A stretch of 64,000 bases of DNA from positions 1 through 64,000 of the forward strand of contig NZ_MIET01000023.1 of the NCBI RefSeq assembly GCF_003590335.1. The letters are read 5' to 3'. Made by a program: the position numbers and the translations under genes. Below, in pieces: positions 47,351-57,615 of the stretch. This stretch comes from Pseudoalteromonas sp. MSK9-3. GTDB lineage: Bacteria > Pseudomonadota > Gammaproteobacteria > Enterobacterales > Alteromonadaceae. The stretch's first letter is position 1. Each line of letters begins with the position of its first letter. A model generated the notes under the pieces. It was not told the origin of the DNA. It did no database searches and saw only the letters and a list, made by a program, of their open reading frames with translations.

Positions 47351-48192
47351 TGAATTTACTGTTTGGCCGTACCATTTCATTACAACTGCGACTTACTGTC
47401 GCAGTTGTGTTGAGTGTGCTCTTAATTTTTGGCGATCGTTATACCCAAGGCGGTACACTCGTTAGAACTAGCTTACATACGTTAGTCAGCCCGCTGTTAT
47501 ATTTTGCCAATGTGCCCTATGAAATGTTTGATATCGGAGCGAAAAGCCTACATACGCGCGATCAACTTAGGCAAGAAAATTATACTCTCAAAGAAAAGCA
47601 GCTATTACAAAGCGAGCAGTTGCAACAATTAGCGTTTCTTAAAAAAGAGAATCAGGAGCTCAGAGCGTTACTCGGGGCGTCAGCAAGGCAGAATAATACC
47701 CGATTGATTGCTCAGGTTTTGTCTGTTCACTCGAATCCCTATAGCCACCAAGTAGTGATCAACCGCGGTACTATAGACGGAGTGACAGAAAGTCAGGCGG
47801 TGATCGATGAAATGGGGGTTGTTGGCCAATTAACTCAAGTGGGTACAACCACATCACGCGTTTTATTGATGACAGATATTACACATGCCACTCCAGTCCG
47901 CATTTTACGTAATGACGTTCGCACAGTTATTGAAGGTATTGGTAAGATAAACCGTTTAAAGCTTTCTCATGTGCCACATAGCTTAGATGTTCGCATTGGA
48001 GATGTTTTAGTGACATCGGGTTTAGGCGGTATTTTTCCAGAAGGTTATCCTGTGGCGGTTGTGACAAACATTAACCGAGATGAAGGCCTGCCTTTTGCTA
48101 AGGTTTATGCCGAGCCGATTGCACAATTAGACAGAATTCGCTTATTAGTAATATTAGGTAAGTCAGCTCAAGAGACACTCAGCCATGATTAG
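47350..48192 (+). CDS. mreC: MreC, rod-shape protein
   Basis: 280 residues. One N-terminal transmembrane helix (about 16-32) precedes a coiled coil (65-115; RQENYTLKEKQLLQSEQLQQ). The periplasmic beta-barrel domain follows with NRGTIDGVTESQAVID and DVLVTSGLGGIFPEGYPVA. MreC dimers activate the PBP2-RodA wall synthase. It overlaps mreB by 1 base and mreD by 8, so translation is coupled. Confidence 0.96.
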
Positions 48193-48664
48193 GCGCAGTT
48201 ATTTTTTTGTGGCGCTAAGTATTTTCTTTGCGTTAGTAATGGCATTGATGCCGTTACCTATTTCTGCCGAACCATTCAGACCTGATTGGGTATTATTGGT
48301 CTTGATGTATTGGTCACTGGCAGTACCCCACCGAGTTAACATTGGCTGGGCTTGGATCACAGGTTTAATTATTGATTTAGCCATGGGGTCACCTTTAGGT
48401 GTAAATTCATTGACTTACTCTGTGTGTATTTACATTACTGTGAGCAACTTTCAGAAAATACGAAATTTTTCAATTTGGCAGCAGGCAGTCATGATCGGTT
48501 TATTTTTGACGCTCTATCATTTGCTGCAATTTTGGTTAAACCACTTTTTACTCGATATTTACTTTAGCCCGCATTATTTGTGGCCGGCAGTGACTGGCAT
48601 GTTATGTTGGCCATGGATCTTCTTATTACTGCGTAAGTATCGACGTCAATTTAGGATACGTTAA
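48185..48664 (+). CDS. mreD: MreD, rod-shape membrane protein
   Basis: 159 residues with five to six membrane helices and the motif RPDWVLLVLMYWSLAVPHRV followed by GLIIDLAMGSPLGVN, typical of gammaproteobacterial MreD. It overlaps mreC by 8 bases and its stop overlaps the maf start by one base. Confidence 0.95.
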   Translation: MIRRSYFFVALSIFFALVMALMPLPISAEPFRPDWVLLVLMYWSLAVPHRVNIGWAWITGLIIDLAMGSPLGVNSLTYSVCIYITVSNFQKIRNFSIWQQAVMIGLFLTLYHLLQFWLNHFLLDIYFSPHYLWPAVTGMLCWPWIFLLLRKYRRQFRIR

Positions 48665-49236
48665 TGATCCCTCTTTATTTAGCGTCAGCGTCCGCTCGTC
48701 GCAAACAATTACTGGCACAGCTCGGTTATGAGTTTGAACAGTTTAGTGTAGATGCAGATGAAAGCCAGTTGCTCAATGAGCCTGTATACGCCTATGTTGA
48801 GCGGCTCGCTAGGTTAAAAGCCCAATCGGGTGTTGCTATGGGCTATATAGATAGGCCTGTCCTTGGTAGCGATACAGTGGTTGTTATCGATGAGCAGGCG
48901 TTAGGCAAACCGAAAGATATAGATGACTTTACGGCGACAATGAAGCGCTTATCAGGGCGCACTCACCAGGTCTTAACATCGGTCGCTTTGGCAACCGAGA
49001 AGCATGTACTTAGCACGGTTGTGTGCACTGAGGTGACTTTCAAAACATTGTCGGATAAAGAAATAACGAGTTATTGGCATACCGATGAGCCGCTAGATAA
49101 GGCTGGTGGCTATGGTATTCAAGGGCTTGGTGGCCGATTTGTAACGCATATATCAGGTAGCTATTTTGCCGTTGTCGGCTTACCTTTATATGAGACTGAT
49201 AGATTAATTCAACAATTTGTAGCGGAGACAGCATGA
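48664..49236 (+). CDS. maf: Maf/YhdE nucleoside triphosphate pyrophosphatase
   Basis: 190 residues. It has SASARRKQLLAQLGYEF (substrate-binding S-A-S-x-R-R-K), the catalytic Asp in VLGSDTVVVID, GKPKDIDD and DKAGGYGIQGLGG. YhdE-type Maf proteins hydrolyse dTTP/UTP and modified nucleotides to monophosphates and delay septation when overproduced. It is coupled by overlaps to mreD and rng. Confidence 0.95.
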   Translation: MIPLYLASASARRKQLLAQLGYEFEQFSVDADESQLLNEPVYAYVERLARLKAQSGVAMGYIDRPVLGSDTVVVIDEQALGKPKDIDDFTATMKRLSGRTHQVLTSVALATEKHVLSTVVCTEVTFKTLSDKEITSYWHTDEPLDKAGGYGIQGLGGRFVTHISGSYFAVVGLPLYETDRLIQQFVAETA

Positions 49237-50705
49237 GCAGTGAACTACTCATTAATGTGACACCCAGTGAGAGTCGTGTCGCATTAATCGAAAATGGTGT
49301 ACTCCAAGAAGTGCAAGTAGAGCGTATTGGCAATTTAGGCATTGTGGGTAATATTTACTTCGGCAAGGTAAGTCGAGTATTACCTGGTATGCAGGCTGCT
49401 TTTGTTGATATTGGCTTGGATAAAGCCGCATTTTTGCACGCATCAGATATTGTTAATAGCGCTTCGTTTGAAGAAGGTGTTGATGATCAGCCTGTAAAAA
49501 AAGTACAAGATATTAGAGAGTTGGTCAAGCAAGGCCAATTTATTATGGTACAAGTTGTCAAAGACCCGCTAGGTACTAAAGGCGCGAGGCTCACCACCGA
49601 TATTACTATTCCCTCTCGTTACCTCGTGTTCATGCCTGATGCTACGCATGTGGGGGTCAGTCAACGAATAGAAACAGAAGAAGAACGAGCCAGACTTAAA
49701 AAGATAGTGTCGCAGTATAATGATGAAAATGGTGGCTTTATTGTTAGAACCGCTGCAGAAGGTGCGTCCGAAGCCGAGTTACAGCATGACGCAGAGTTTT
49801 TGAAAAAATTGTGGCAAAAAATCGTCAGCCGTCGAAAAAAAGCCAGTAAAGCCAGCATTTTGCATGAAGATTTAACACTCGCTTTTAGAACGCTTCGTGA
49901 TTACGTTGGTGAAGACATGGAGCGGATCCGGGTTGACTCAAAGCTAACTCATCAAGAGTTAAAAGAGTTTACGGAAGAATTTGTCCCTTTACTTGCTCAG
50001 GTGCTGGAGTATTACCCTGGTGAGCGACCGATTTTTGATTTATTCGATGTTGAGAGTGAGATCCAAAAAGCACTGCACCGTAAAGTTGAATTGAAGTCGG
50101 GTGGGTATTTGATCATTGATCAGACAGAAGCAATGACAACCGTTGATGTAAATACAGGGGCTTTTGTTGGGCATAGGAATTTAGAGGAAACCATTTTTAA
50201 TACCAATGTTGAAGCTACATCCGCTATTGCTCGTCAATTAAGACTGAGAAATTTGGGTGGGATCATTATTATTGATTTCATCGATATGATATCTGATGAT
50301 CACAAACGCAGAGTGCTTCACTCTCTAGAAACGGCATTGTCAAAAGACCGTGCAAAAGCCAACATCAATGGTTTGTCAGCATTGGGCTTAGTTGAAATGA
50401 CGCGAAAGCGTACTCGTGAAAGCTTAGAGCATATTTTATGTGGTGTTTGTCCATCGTGTTCTGGGCGAGGATCGCTAAAAACGGTTGAAACTGTCTGCTA
50501 TGAAATACTGCGTGAGATTGTCAGAGTGAATCGTGCCTATGATGCGGATAAGTTTATGGTGTATGCGTCTGCTGCAGTGAGTGAAGCACTCACTAACGAT
50601 GAATATCATAACTTAGCTGAATTGGAACTATTCATTGGAAAGCAAGTCAATATTCAAACAGAGAGTTTATACAGTCAAGAACAATTTGATGTTGTCATGA
50701 TGTAA
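49233..50705 (+). CDS. rng: RNase G
   Basis: 490 residues. The S1 RNA-binding domain (about 38-125) is followed by the RNase E/G catalytic core; the Mg2+-binding aspartates lie in MTTVDVNTGAF and IIIIDFIDM, and the zinc-link cysteines in CGVCPSC. There is no RNase E-type C-terminal scaffold, which together with length and synteny (maf-rng-yhdP) identifies RNase G. It matures the 5' end of 16S rRNA and degrades certain mRNAs. ATGA-type overlap with maf. Confidence 0.97.
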   Translation: MSSELLINVTPSESRVALIENGVLQEVQVERIGNLGIVGNIYFGKVSRVLPGMQAAFVDIGLDKAAFLHASDIVNSASFEEGVDDQPVKKVQDIRELVKQGQFIMVQVVKDPLGTKGARLTTDITIPSRYLVFMPDATHVGVSQRIETEEERARLKKIVSQYNDENGGFIVRTAAEGASEAELQHDAEFLKKLWQKIVSRRKKASKASILHEDLTLAFRTLRDYVGEDMERIRVDSKLTHQELKEFTEEFVPLLAQVLEYYPGERPIFDLFDVESEIQKALHRKVELKSGGYLIIDQTEAMTTVDVNTGAFVGHRNLEETIFNTNVEATSAIARQLRLRNLGGIIIIDFIDMISDDHKRRVLHSLETALSKDRAKANINGLSALGLVEMTRKRTRESLEHILCGVCPSCSGRGSLKTVETVCYEILREIVRVNRAYDADKFMVYASAAVSEALTNDEYHNLAELELFIGKQVNIQTESLYSQEQFDVVMM

Positions 50706-50720
50706 GGCGTTACAGGGTTA

Positions 50721-53700
50721 ATGCAAGCTAAAAAAATCTGCTTTTTTTGTTTTAGAAAAGTCTGGCAAACTTTTGCTGTAGCGCTGGTCGTTTTGGCGGT
50801 TTTTGTGTCGGTGCTGAAATATGCTTTACCGTATGCCAATGACTATAAGTACGATATTGAAACACTGATCAATAAGCAGTTTGGCGTTGATTTAACTATT
50901 GGTGCCATTAGCGCTAGTTGGCAAGGCTCCGGACCCTCTCTGGTGTTAGAAAACCTGACGTTTGCAGATAACAAAAATGCGCCTATTGCGTTGAGTATTG
51001 CCAATACAAGTTTGCAATTAAATGTGGTTGAATCACTAAAAAATTGGCAGCTGCGTTCAGATTATTTTGTACTACAAGGTTTTGTGGCTGATGTTAATCT
51101 TGAAGAGCTTAGCAACCTGCAAACAGACAGTGACAGTAACTTTGAGCAACAGTCTTTGATTGAAAGCCTGTTTTTAGGTGCAACAGGCCACTTTTCTATT
51201 CAAAAAAGCCAATTAAATTTAATCACTCACTTGGGAAGACGACACTCTCTACTGTTAGATGACATTACTTGGCAAAATAGCGAGCAAATTCACCAAGGTG
51301 TTGGTGAAATAAGCATTCCAGGTTTTTCTCAGGGTCATTACTCAGCTCGATTGTCTTTCACTGGTGAGCGTTTGCGTGATTTAAATGGGCAAATTTACCT
51401 ACATGCATCAAAAGTGGATGTATCCGATTGGCTCACTCAAGATCTAAATGAAGATAAACTGGGGATCCACACTGAACTCAATGGTGAAGCGTGGGTTTCA
51501 ATGCAAAATGGTAAACTGGAAAATGTTCACCTAAATTGGTTACCTAGTTATATTAAATGGTTGGAAAATGGCCAAAGTGAGCGTATATCACTGACTTCTG
51601 GGCAGGTATTATTCACGCCTTCGAAGCAGGGGCAGTTTTGGGAGTTATCGACGACTCCATTACACCTATCTCACAATGATATACCGTATTCACAGACGCA
51701 ATTACGCGGTGAATTCTCTGCAGCGCAACAACAAGTTTGGTTCGATGAACTGAGTGTAAGCCTATTGTCAGACCTCAGTACTTTAAGCAATATGGAATTC
51801 GCAAAACAAGTAGCTGCGCATGACTTACAAGGTGCTCTGCGAGGCCGAGTGAGTATTGGACCAGAGAAAGCGGTGTCTGCGTGGTTAGGAGGACGTGATT
51901 TGTCATGGCGTCAGGTCGGGGGGATACCGGGCGCTGACAATGTAAGACTTGAAGCAACACTGCAAAATAATATGGGGGCTGTGTCTCTTTTTTCTGAAAA
52001 TGCACAGTTTCACACCGCGGGGTTGTTTGACCGACCGCTTGCTTACAATCAACTGAATTTAGAACTTCAGTTTTTTAAGCGGGGTAATGATTGGCAAGTG
52101 GTAAGTGATTCGTTGTGGTTTGACAATGAAGATTTAACGGTTGCTGGGGAGATGCACTTAAATTTAGCAGATGAACCCGAGTTAGATTTATATGTTGAGG
52201 TACTTGGCGGCGATGCAAAAGTGGCAGGTCATTACTTTCCTCAGACGTTGATGAAAGCGAGCCTCATAAAATATTTAAATGAAGGGATCCTCGACGGTAT
52301 ACATCGTGAGTCGCAAGTTTTATTTTCTGGACGGTTAACGGATTTTCCATTTAGTAATGGTGCAGGGCAGTTTGATGTATTGTCAAAAATTGAAGAGGCG
52401 GAATTTGCTTTTGCACCGGGTTGGCCTGCGATAAAAAACGCCGAAACGACGTTACATTTCTCAAATGAACGCATGGATATTTATGCCCATTCGGGTACTT
52501 TAATTAACCAAAAAATAGAAGACAGTGTGGTCGTCAGTATTGATAATTTAGATGCTGCTGATGATCTTCTGGTAAGAATCAACCACATTACACAAGCGCC
52601 TTCCCTTGCGCCTTTTTTCGCGGCAACGCCCCTTAATGACCCACTCTCCAATATATTACAAATTGTTCAGGGACAAGGGGAAGTTGAAGGGAATATTACA
52701 CTTAAGATAGATTTACGAGACTTAGATGTATTGGCTGAAGGGGATATACATTTACGTAATTTACCGGTTTATTTATCGAAACCGGGTATGCAGCTGACTC
52801 AAGTCGATGCACTTCTACATTTTAAAGATGACGCTATTACTATACCTAATGCAACGGCGACCTGGTTAGGTATGCCTATGTGGTTTGATGTCAAAGGAGA
52901 CGGAGACAATCACAGCTATCAAGTTGATATTAATGCCGAATTAATGGCAAAAAGCGATAAGTTACTGCCCTATACCGATGGTTTGCTTGATGATTATTTA
53001 GCGGGGCAAACAGCATTGAATACGGCATTGAGTTTGGTGTTTAGCGATGAAGCATTTAATTATACGGCTGAGTTTTCATCTGATCTAGTCGGTCTATCAA
53101 GCGATTTTTCTGCCCCTTATAAGAAAATTGCTTCAAGCACTTGGCCGTTGCAAGGGGTGGTGCAAGGTGATGATATTTCAAATTTAATCATGGTTAATAT
53201 TGATAAGAAATTATTTTTTAATGGCATCTTAGATAATGACAGCGTGCAATTAAGTAATGCGCATTTGATTTCCGGCAACCGAGATAAAGGGCTTGCACAG
53301 GATCGCTTTGTTGTCTCAATTGATCATACTGACTTAGATTTGAAATCTTGGATCCCTTTTATTGAGCGAATTATTGATTCAAGTAAAACAGCAAAAGAAC
53401 AAGTCTCTTTGTTTCCCGAGTTAAGAGCGCTTAATGCTCAAATTGGTAACCTTGACCTGTCGGGCATCCACTTTAATGATCTTGAGATGCGCTTACGGCC
53501 GAGTAGTGATGGCATGACGATGCGGTTGAATGCAAAAGAGCTACGCGCGCAAGTCGTATTACCGCCTAGTGGGTCGAGTCGTCCGATTGCAATCGAAGCA
53601 GATTACTTACGACTTAATCTACCTAAACTTGAAGAGAGTGCGAGTGCAAAAGTTGATTCTCAAGTTAACTTATCTGGAGAAGATTTAAGTTGGTTGGCGC

Positions 53701-54632
53701 GAATGCCAGCGATAGCCTTTAATTGCTCAGATTGTAAAGTTGATAATTATCAATTAGACAGAGTATCTATGTCATTGTTTGGTGATGGGGAAAAGTTAGT
53801 GATCCCTGAACTCGTTGTTGATAAACAAGAGCATGTGTTACGCGGACAGGGTCAGTGGCAAGCAGGCGTGACACGTGTAGAAGGGATCATGAACAGCAAA
53901 GATATTGGTGAGTTGTTTGATGAGTTTGACTTAACATCTACCATCAAAGATTCTAAAGCGAGTATTGGATACCAATTACAATGGAATGGTGCACCGTATG
54001 ATATAAATATGCAGAGTCTGGCTGGGGAAGTTACTTGGGAGCTTGGTGAAGGGCATTTAGCTGAAATAAGCGACCAAGGAGCGCGCGTATTTTCACTGTT
54101 GAGCTTAGATTCATTGGTAAGAAAACTGAAACTAGATTTTAGAGACGTATTCTCTAAAGGGTTCTTTTACAACAAAATGCAAGGGTCAGTGCAGCTTGAA
54201 GAGGGCATTGCTTACACGAAAGACACTAAAATGGATGGAGTTCCAGCGGATTTAACCATTCAAGGCTACGCGAATTTAAATACCTACGATATTAATTATG
54301 ATTTAGCGGTTGCACCGCAAGTGACATCGAGTTTACCTGTCATTGTGGCATGGATGGTTAACCCTGTGACAGGGCTTGCTGCGTTAGCGTTAGATAAAGT
54401 GATCCATTCGGCCAGAGTGATTTCTGAAATTAAATTTAAAGTAACAGGTACTATGGAACAGCCTATTGTTACTGAAATTAATAGAAAAAGTCGCGAAGTT
54501 GAAATACCACAAGCAGCACAAAACACGCCACCTAAGGCACAAGACACTTTACCTTCGAGTGAGTTGATTAAAGGCGCACAGAGCCGATCAATAAACAAAG
54601 AGTCTAGCCCATTGAATGAGGCGGGTGTTTAA
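50721..54632 (+). CDS. yhdP: YhdP, AsmA-like lipid transport protein
   Basis: 1303 residues with one N-terminal membrane anchor (TFAVALVVLAVFVSVLKYAL) and a very long repetitive beta-rich periplasmic body. The start YDIETLINKQFGVDLTIGAIS and the C-terminal segment GRARVFSLLSLDSL-type (QGARVFSLLSLDSLVRKL) are hallmarks of YhdP. With TamB and YdbH it forms bridge-like conduits for phospholipids to the outer membrane. The tail after 1265 is low-complexity. ATG 15 bases after rng. Confidence 0.95.
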   Translation: MQAKKICFFCFRKVWQTFAVALVVLAVFVSVLKYALPYANDYKYDIETLINKQFGVDLTIGAISASWQGSGPSLVLENLTFADNKNAPIALSIANTSLQLNVVESLKNWQLRSDYFVLQGFVADVNLEELSNLQTDSDSNFEQQSLIESLFLGATGHFSIQKSQLNLITHLGRRHSLLLDDITWQNSEQIHQGVGEISIPGFSQGHYSARLSFTGERLRDLNGQIYLHASKVDVSDWLTQDLNEDKLGIHTELNGEAWVSMQNGKLENVHLNWLPSYIKWLENGQSERISLTSGQVLFTPSKQGQFWELSTTPLHLSHNDIPYSQTQLRGEFSAAQQQVWFDELSVSLLSDLSTLSNMEFAKQVAAHDLQGALRGRVSIGPEKAVSAWLGGRDLSWRQVGGIPGADNVRLEATLQNNMGAVSLFSENAQFHTAGLFDRPLAYNQLNLELQFFKRGNDWQVVSDSLWFDNEDLTVAGEMHLNLADEPELDLYVEVLGGDAKVAGHYFPQTLMKASLIKYLNEGILDGIHRESQVLFSGRLTDFPFSNGAGQFDVLSKIEEAEFAFAPGWPAIKNAETTLHFSNERMDIYAHSGTLINQKIEDSVVVSIDNLDAADDLLVRINHITQAPSLAPFFAATPLNDPLSNILQIVQGQGEVEGNITLKIDLRDLDVLAEGDIHLRNLPVYLSKPGMQLTQVDALLHFKDDAITIPNATATWLGMPMWFDVKGDGDNHSYQVDINAELMAKSDKLLPYTDGLLDDYLAGQTALNTALSLVFSDEAFNYTAEFSSDLVGLSSDFSAPYKKIASSTWPLQGVVQGDDISNLIMVNIDKKLFFNGILDNDSVQLSNAHLISGNRDKGLAQDRFVVSIDHTDLDLKSWIPFIERIIDSSKTAKEQVSLFPELRALNAQIGNLDLSGIHFNDLEMRLRPSSDGMTMRLNAKELRAQVVLPPSGSSRPIAIEADYLRLNLPKLEESASAKVDSQVNLSGEDLSWLARMPAIAFNCSDCKVDNYQLDRVSMSLFGDGEKLVIPELVVDKQEHVLRGQGQWQAGVTRVEGIMNSKDIGELFDEFDLTSTIKDSKASIGYQLQWNGAPYDINMQSLAGEVTWELGEGHLAEISDQGARVFSLLSLDSLVRKLKLDFRDVFSKGFFYNKMQGSVQLEEGIAYTKDTKMDGVPADLTIQGYANLNTYDINYDLAVAPQVTSSLPVIVAWMVNPVTGLAALALDKVIHSARVISEIKFKVTGTMEQPIVTEINRKSREVEIPQAAQNTPPKAQDTLPSSELIKGAQSRSINKESSPLNEAGV

Positions 54633-54634
54633 GT

Positions 54635-55462
54635 ATGCGTCAAGCGTCCAAGGTTATTGCTATACAAATGTGCTCTGGCGTAGAGCCAAGCGTTAACTTC
54701 CAATATTTGGTTGAGCAGTTGCAACAACTTAATTTACAGCAACCGGCGTTGGTCTGTTTGCCAGAAACTTGGTTAGCATTTTGTCATACAAGCCAAGACT
54801 CAGTTACATTAAGTGCGACAAATACGTATTGGATAGAAAAGCTTAAATTATTGTGTCGTGAGTACGGTATTTGGCTTGCTGCCGGCACGATTGCGTTACC
54901 TTATGATAATGATCGTTATGTTGCCGCCAGTTTATTGTTTAATGACGTGGGTGATATTGTCGCACAATATAATAAAATGCATTTGTTCGACGTCGAAGTG
55001 GATGACAATACACAAGGTTATCGAGAGTCAACGCACTGTGCGGCAGGAACGGCTATAGAAGTGGTTGATAGCCCGTTTGGGAAAATAGGATTAAGCGTAT
55101 GTTATGATATACGTTTTCCTGGCCTTTATCAGGCAATGGTTGACCAAGGGGCCCAGCTACTATTGATCCCGAGTGCGTTTACTACGGTAACAGGTGCAGC
55201 ACACTGGCGGCCATTATTACAGGCGCGTGCCATAGAGACGCAGTGTTATGTGATCGCCGCAGCTCAAGTCGGTACACATGAAAATGGCCGCAAAACCTTC
55301 GGACATAGCCTAATATTATCACCATGGGGCACTGTAATTGCGGATGCCAAAGACACATGTGGTGCGGTCCAAGGTGACATTGATTTGGCAGAACTTATGC
55401 AGATCAGAACTAAAATGCCAGTACAGGCACACAATCGTTTTAAGAGTGAATTTTATGAATAA
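54635..55462 (+). CDS. Carbon-nitrogen hydrolase (Nit1/omega-amidase-like)
   Basis: 275 residues with the nitrilase triad: E44 in CLPETW, K114 in YNKMHLFDV and C156 in [10 protein letters not shown]. The last motif, with EVDD after FDV, is typical of the Nit branch that hydrolyses deaminated glutathione or omega-amides. It lies between yhdP and tldD in many gammaproteobacteria. It starts 2 bases after the yhdP stop and overlaps tldD by 8. Confidence 0.92.
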   Translation: MRQASKVIAIQMCSGVEPSVNFQYLVEQLQQLNLQQPALVCLPETWLAFCHTSQDSVTLSATNTYWIEKLKLLCREYGIWLAAGTIALPYDNDRYVAASLLFNDVGDIVAQYNKMHLFDVEVDDNTQGYRESTHCAAGTAIEVVDSPFGKIGLSVCYDIRFPGLYQAMVDQGAQLLLIPSAFTTVTGAAHWRPLLQARAIETQCYVIAAAQVGTHENGRKTFGHSLILSPWGTVIADAKDTCGAVQGDIDLAELMQIRTKMPVQAHNRFKSEFYE

Positions 55463-56894
55463 TGTTGAACAACATTTATTAGCTGATAGTCAATTGACTC
55501 GAGAGCAGCTAGAGCAAACGCTAAGTTATATTCACCAACATCAAGTGGATTATGCAGATCTCTATTTCCAGTCATGCTACAACGAAACGTGGGTGCTTGA
55601 AGACGGTATTGTTAAAGATGGCAGCTATAACATTGAGAGAGGCGTTGGTGTTAGAGCCTTATCAGGTGAGAAAACGGGCTTCTCATATTCAGATGCTATC
55701 AATTTTGATGCGTTAAACAAAGCTGCGATGGCTGCACGCAGTATTGCTCAGTCAGGTCAAGCGCAAAAAGTGCAAGTATTCAGTGATGTGACAGCAAAAC
55801 AGCAATTTGCGCCAGTGCAACCAATTACTAAAATGGCGGATGCTGACAAAGTTGCGTTATTACGAGAAATTGAAGCACATATTCGAGACATAGCACCTGA
55901 TGCTCAACAGGTTGTAAGCTCAATTTCAGCTGTGTATGAAGAAGTACTGATTGCAGCCAGTGATGGGACTTTTGCCACGGATATTCGCCCTTTAATTCGC
56001 CTAAATTGCTCTGTATTACTTGAAAAAAATGGTCGACGCGAACGAGGCGGTGCTGGTGGTGGTGCGCGTTTAGATTATGGATACTTTAAAGAATTGGTTG
56101 CGGGCAAACCGCGTTGGGTAGAGTATGCAGAAGAAGCGGTACGCTTAGCTAAAGTTAATTTAGAAGCAGTAGATGCCCCAGCTGGAGCAATGCCTGTAGT
56201 GTTGGGCGCTGGGTGGCCTGGTGTGCTATTACACGAAGCGGTAGGACATGGTTTAGAAGGTGACTTTAACCGAAAAGAAGCTTCTGCATTTAGTGGAAAA
56301 GTAGGGCAACAGGTTGCATCAGAACTTTGTACTGTCGTTGACGATGGCACTTTGGTTGACCGAAGAGGGTCTCTAAACGTAGATGATGAGGGGACGCCTG
56401 CAGCATATAATATACTGATTGAAAAGGGTATTTTGCAAGGTTATATGCAAGATAAGTTAAATGCCCGTTTAATGGGGGTTACGCCTACCGGTAACGGGCG
56501 TCGTGAGTCATACGCACACTTACCTATGCCAAGAATGACAAATACGTACATGTTGCCAGGGCAAGATACTCAAGCGGATATTATCAGTAGTGTTAAAAAG
56601 GGTATTTTTGCATCAAACTTTGGCGGCGGTCAGGTAGATATTACTTCAGGTAAGTTTGTATTTTCTGCGTCAGAGGCATACCTTATTGAAGATGGAAAAA
56701 TCACTCAGCCTATTAAAGGGGCTACACTTATCGGGAATGGACCTGATGTTATGCATAAAATCTCGATGGTGGGTAATGATCTTAAGCTCGATAGAGGGGT
56801 GGGTGTATGTGGCAAAGACGGCCAAAGTGTCCCTGTTGGAGTCGGGCAACCGAGTTTAAAAATTGATGAAATCACCGTGGGTGGTACGGCTTAA
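55455..56894 (+). CDS. tldD: TldD, metalloprotease subunit of TldD/TldE
   Basis: 479 residues from ATG 55455, which overlaps the nitrilase gene; a longer frame to 55338 would extend into that gene and is not conserved in size. The zinc motif HExxxH is H260-E261-H265 in [13 protein letters not shown], followed by the family's [16 protein letters not shown]. TldD with TldE (PmbA, at 57610) degrades unfolded peptides, matures microcin B17 and cleaves the CcdA antitoxin in E. coli. Confidence 0.97.
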   Translation: MNNVEQHLLADSQLTREQLEQTLSYIHQHQVDYADLYFQSCYNETWVLEDGIVKDGSYNIERGVGVRALSGEKTGFSYSDAINFDALNKAAMAARSIAQSGQAQKVQVFSDVTAKQQFAPVQPITKMADADKVALLREIEAHIRDIAPDAQQVVSSISAVYEEVLIAASDGTFATDIRPLIRLNCSVLLEKNGRRERGGAGGGARLDYGYFKELVAGKPRWVEYAEEAVRLAKVNLEAVDAPAGAMPVVLGAGWPGVLLHEAVGHGLEGDFNRKEASAFSGKVGQQVASELCTVVDDGTLVDRRGSLNVDDEGTPAAYNILIEKGILQGYMQDKLNARLMGVTPTGNGRRESYAHLPMPRMTNTYMLPGQDTQADIISSVKKGIFASNFGGGQVDITSGKFVFSASEAYLIEDGKITQPIKGATLIGNGPDVMHKISMVGNDLKLDRGVGVCGKDGQSVPVGVGQPSLKIDEITVGGTA

Positions 56895-56906
56895 GTTCGT
56901 ATTCAT

Positions 56907-56934
56907 AAAAAAACCAGCATTAGCTGGTTTTTTT
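56907..56934. terminator. Terminator after tldD
   Basis: AAAAACCAGC pairs with GCTGGTTTTT over an ATTA loop, with A- and T-runs on both flanks, so it can stop transcription from either side (tldD forward, darP reverse). Confidence 0.9.
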
Positions 56935-56960
56935 ATGTCTTTAGCTCTTCAACCTGGTAA

Positions 56961-57482
56961 TTATGGCATCATCGCTTCTTTTAAATACTGAAAAAGCTCT
57001 TTATAGCCCTTTGCTGGCTTTTCTACAGAGGCTTCTTTTTTGGCTTGGCGGACGAGTTGTCGCATTTTTTGACGTTCTAACTCTGGGTACTCAGCAAGCA
57101 ACTCATTTACTTTGTCATCACCTTGTTGAATTAATTCATCTCTGATTATTTCAATTTTATTTAGGAGCACGTCAGCTTGATTATTTTTATTTAACATCAA
57201 GTCGATAGCCGCTTCTATTTCGGCAATATTCTCTGTAGTGCGAAGTGTTTTTGTGATGTAGTTCATATGCCTACGATAAGCTTCACTTTTGGCACGTATT
57301 TTATCTGCGACGATCATTGCTTGTAATAAATCATCAGTAAGCGGCAATTTATCACGTTGCTTTTTTGCCATACTGGCTAAGTCGAGCGCAAGTTGCTGAT
57401 ACTGTTGCGCATCACGTTTCAGTTCACTTTTAGAGACATAAATGATGTCTTCTTCAATTACGGGTTTCTTTTTCTTAGCCAT
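56961..57482 (-). CDS. darP: DarP (YjgA), 50S ribosome biogenesis factor
   Basis: 173 residues. It is highly charged and helical, starting KKKKPVIEEDIIYVSKSELKR and including LPLTDDLLQAMIVADKIRAKSEAYRRHMNYITK, diagnostic of DUF615/YjgA. In E. coli it assists late 50S assembly near the peptidyl transferase centre. It often neighbours pmbA, as here, where it is divergent with about 130 bases between. Confidence 0.93.
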   Translation of the reverse strand: MAKKKKPVIEEDIIYVSKSELKRDAQQYQQLALDLASMAKKQRDKLPLTDDLLQAMIVADKIRAKSEAYRRHMNYITKTLRTTENIAEIEAAIDLMLNKNNQADVLLNKIEIIRDELIQQGDDKVNELLAEYPELERQKMRQLVRQAKKEASVEKPAKGYKELFQYLKEAMMP

Positions 57483-57615
57483 GATTCAAACTAGTAGTAA
57501 TCTATTTGTGCTAAGTATACCAATTATACGTAGGAAAAGCTTTGCTTGAATAGGGCGATAATCGTGATGTGTGTTAGCATTAATATGAAGACATAAATTA
57601 TTAGAGAAGATGCCC

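Noticed and set aside
55338..55454. N-terminal extension of TldD
   Set aside because: It lies within the nitrilase gene in another frame, and the ATG at 55455 gives the family length.
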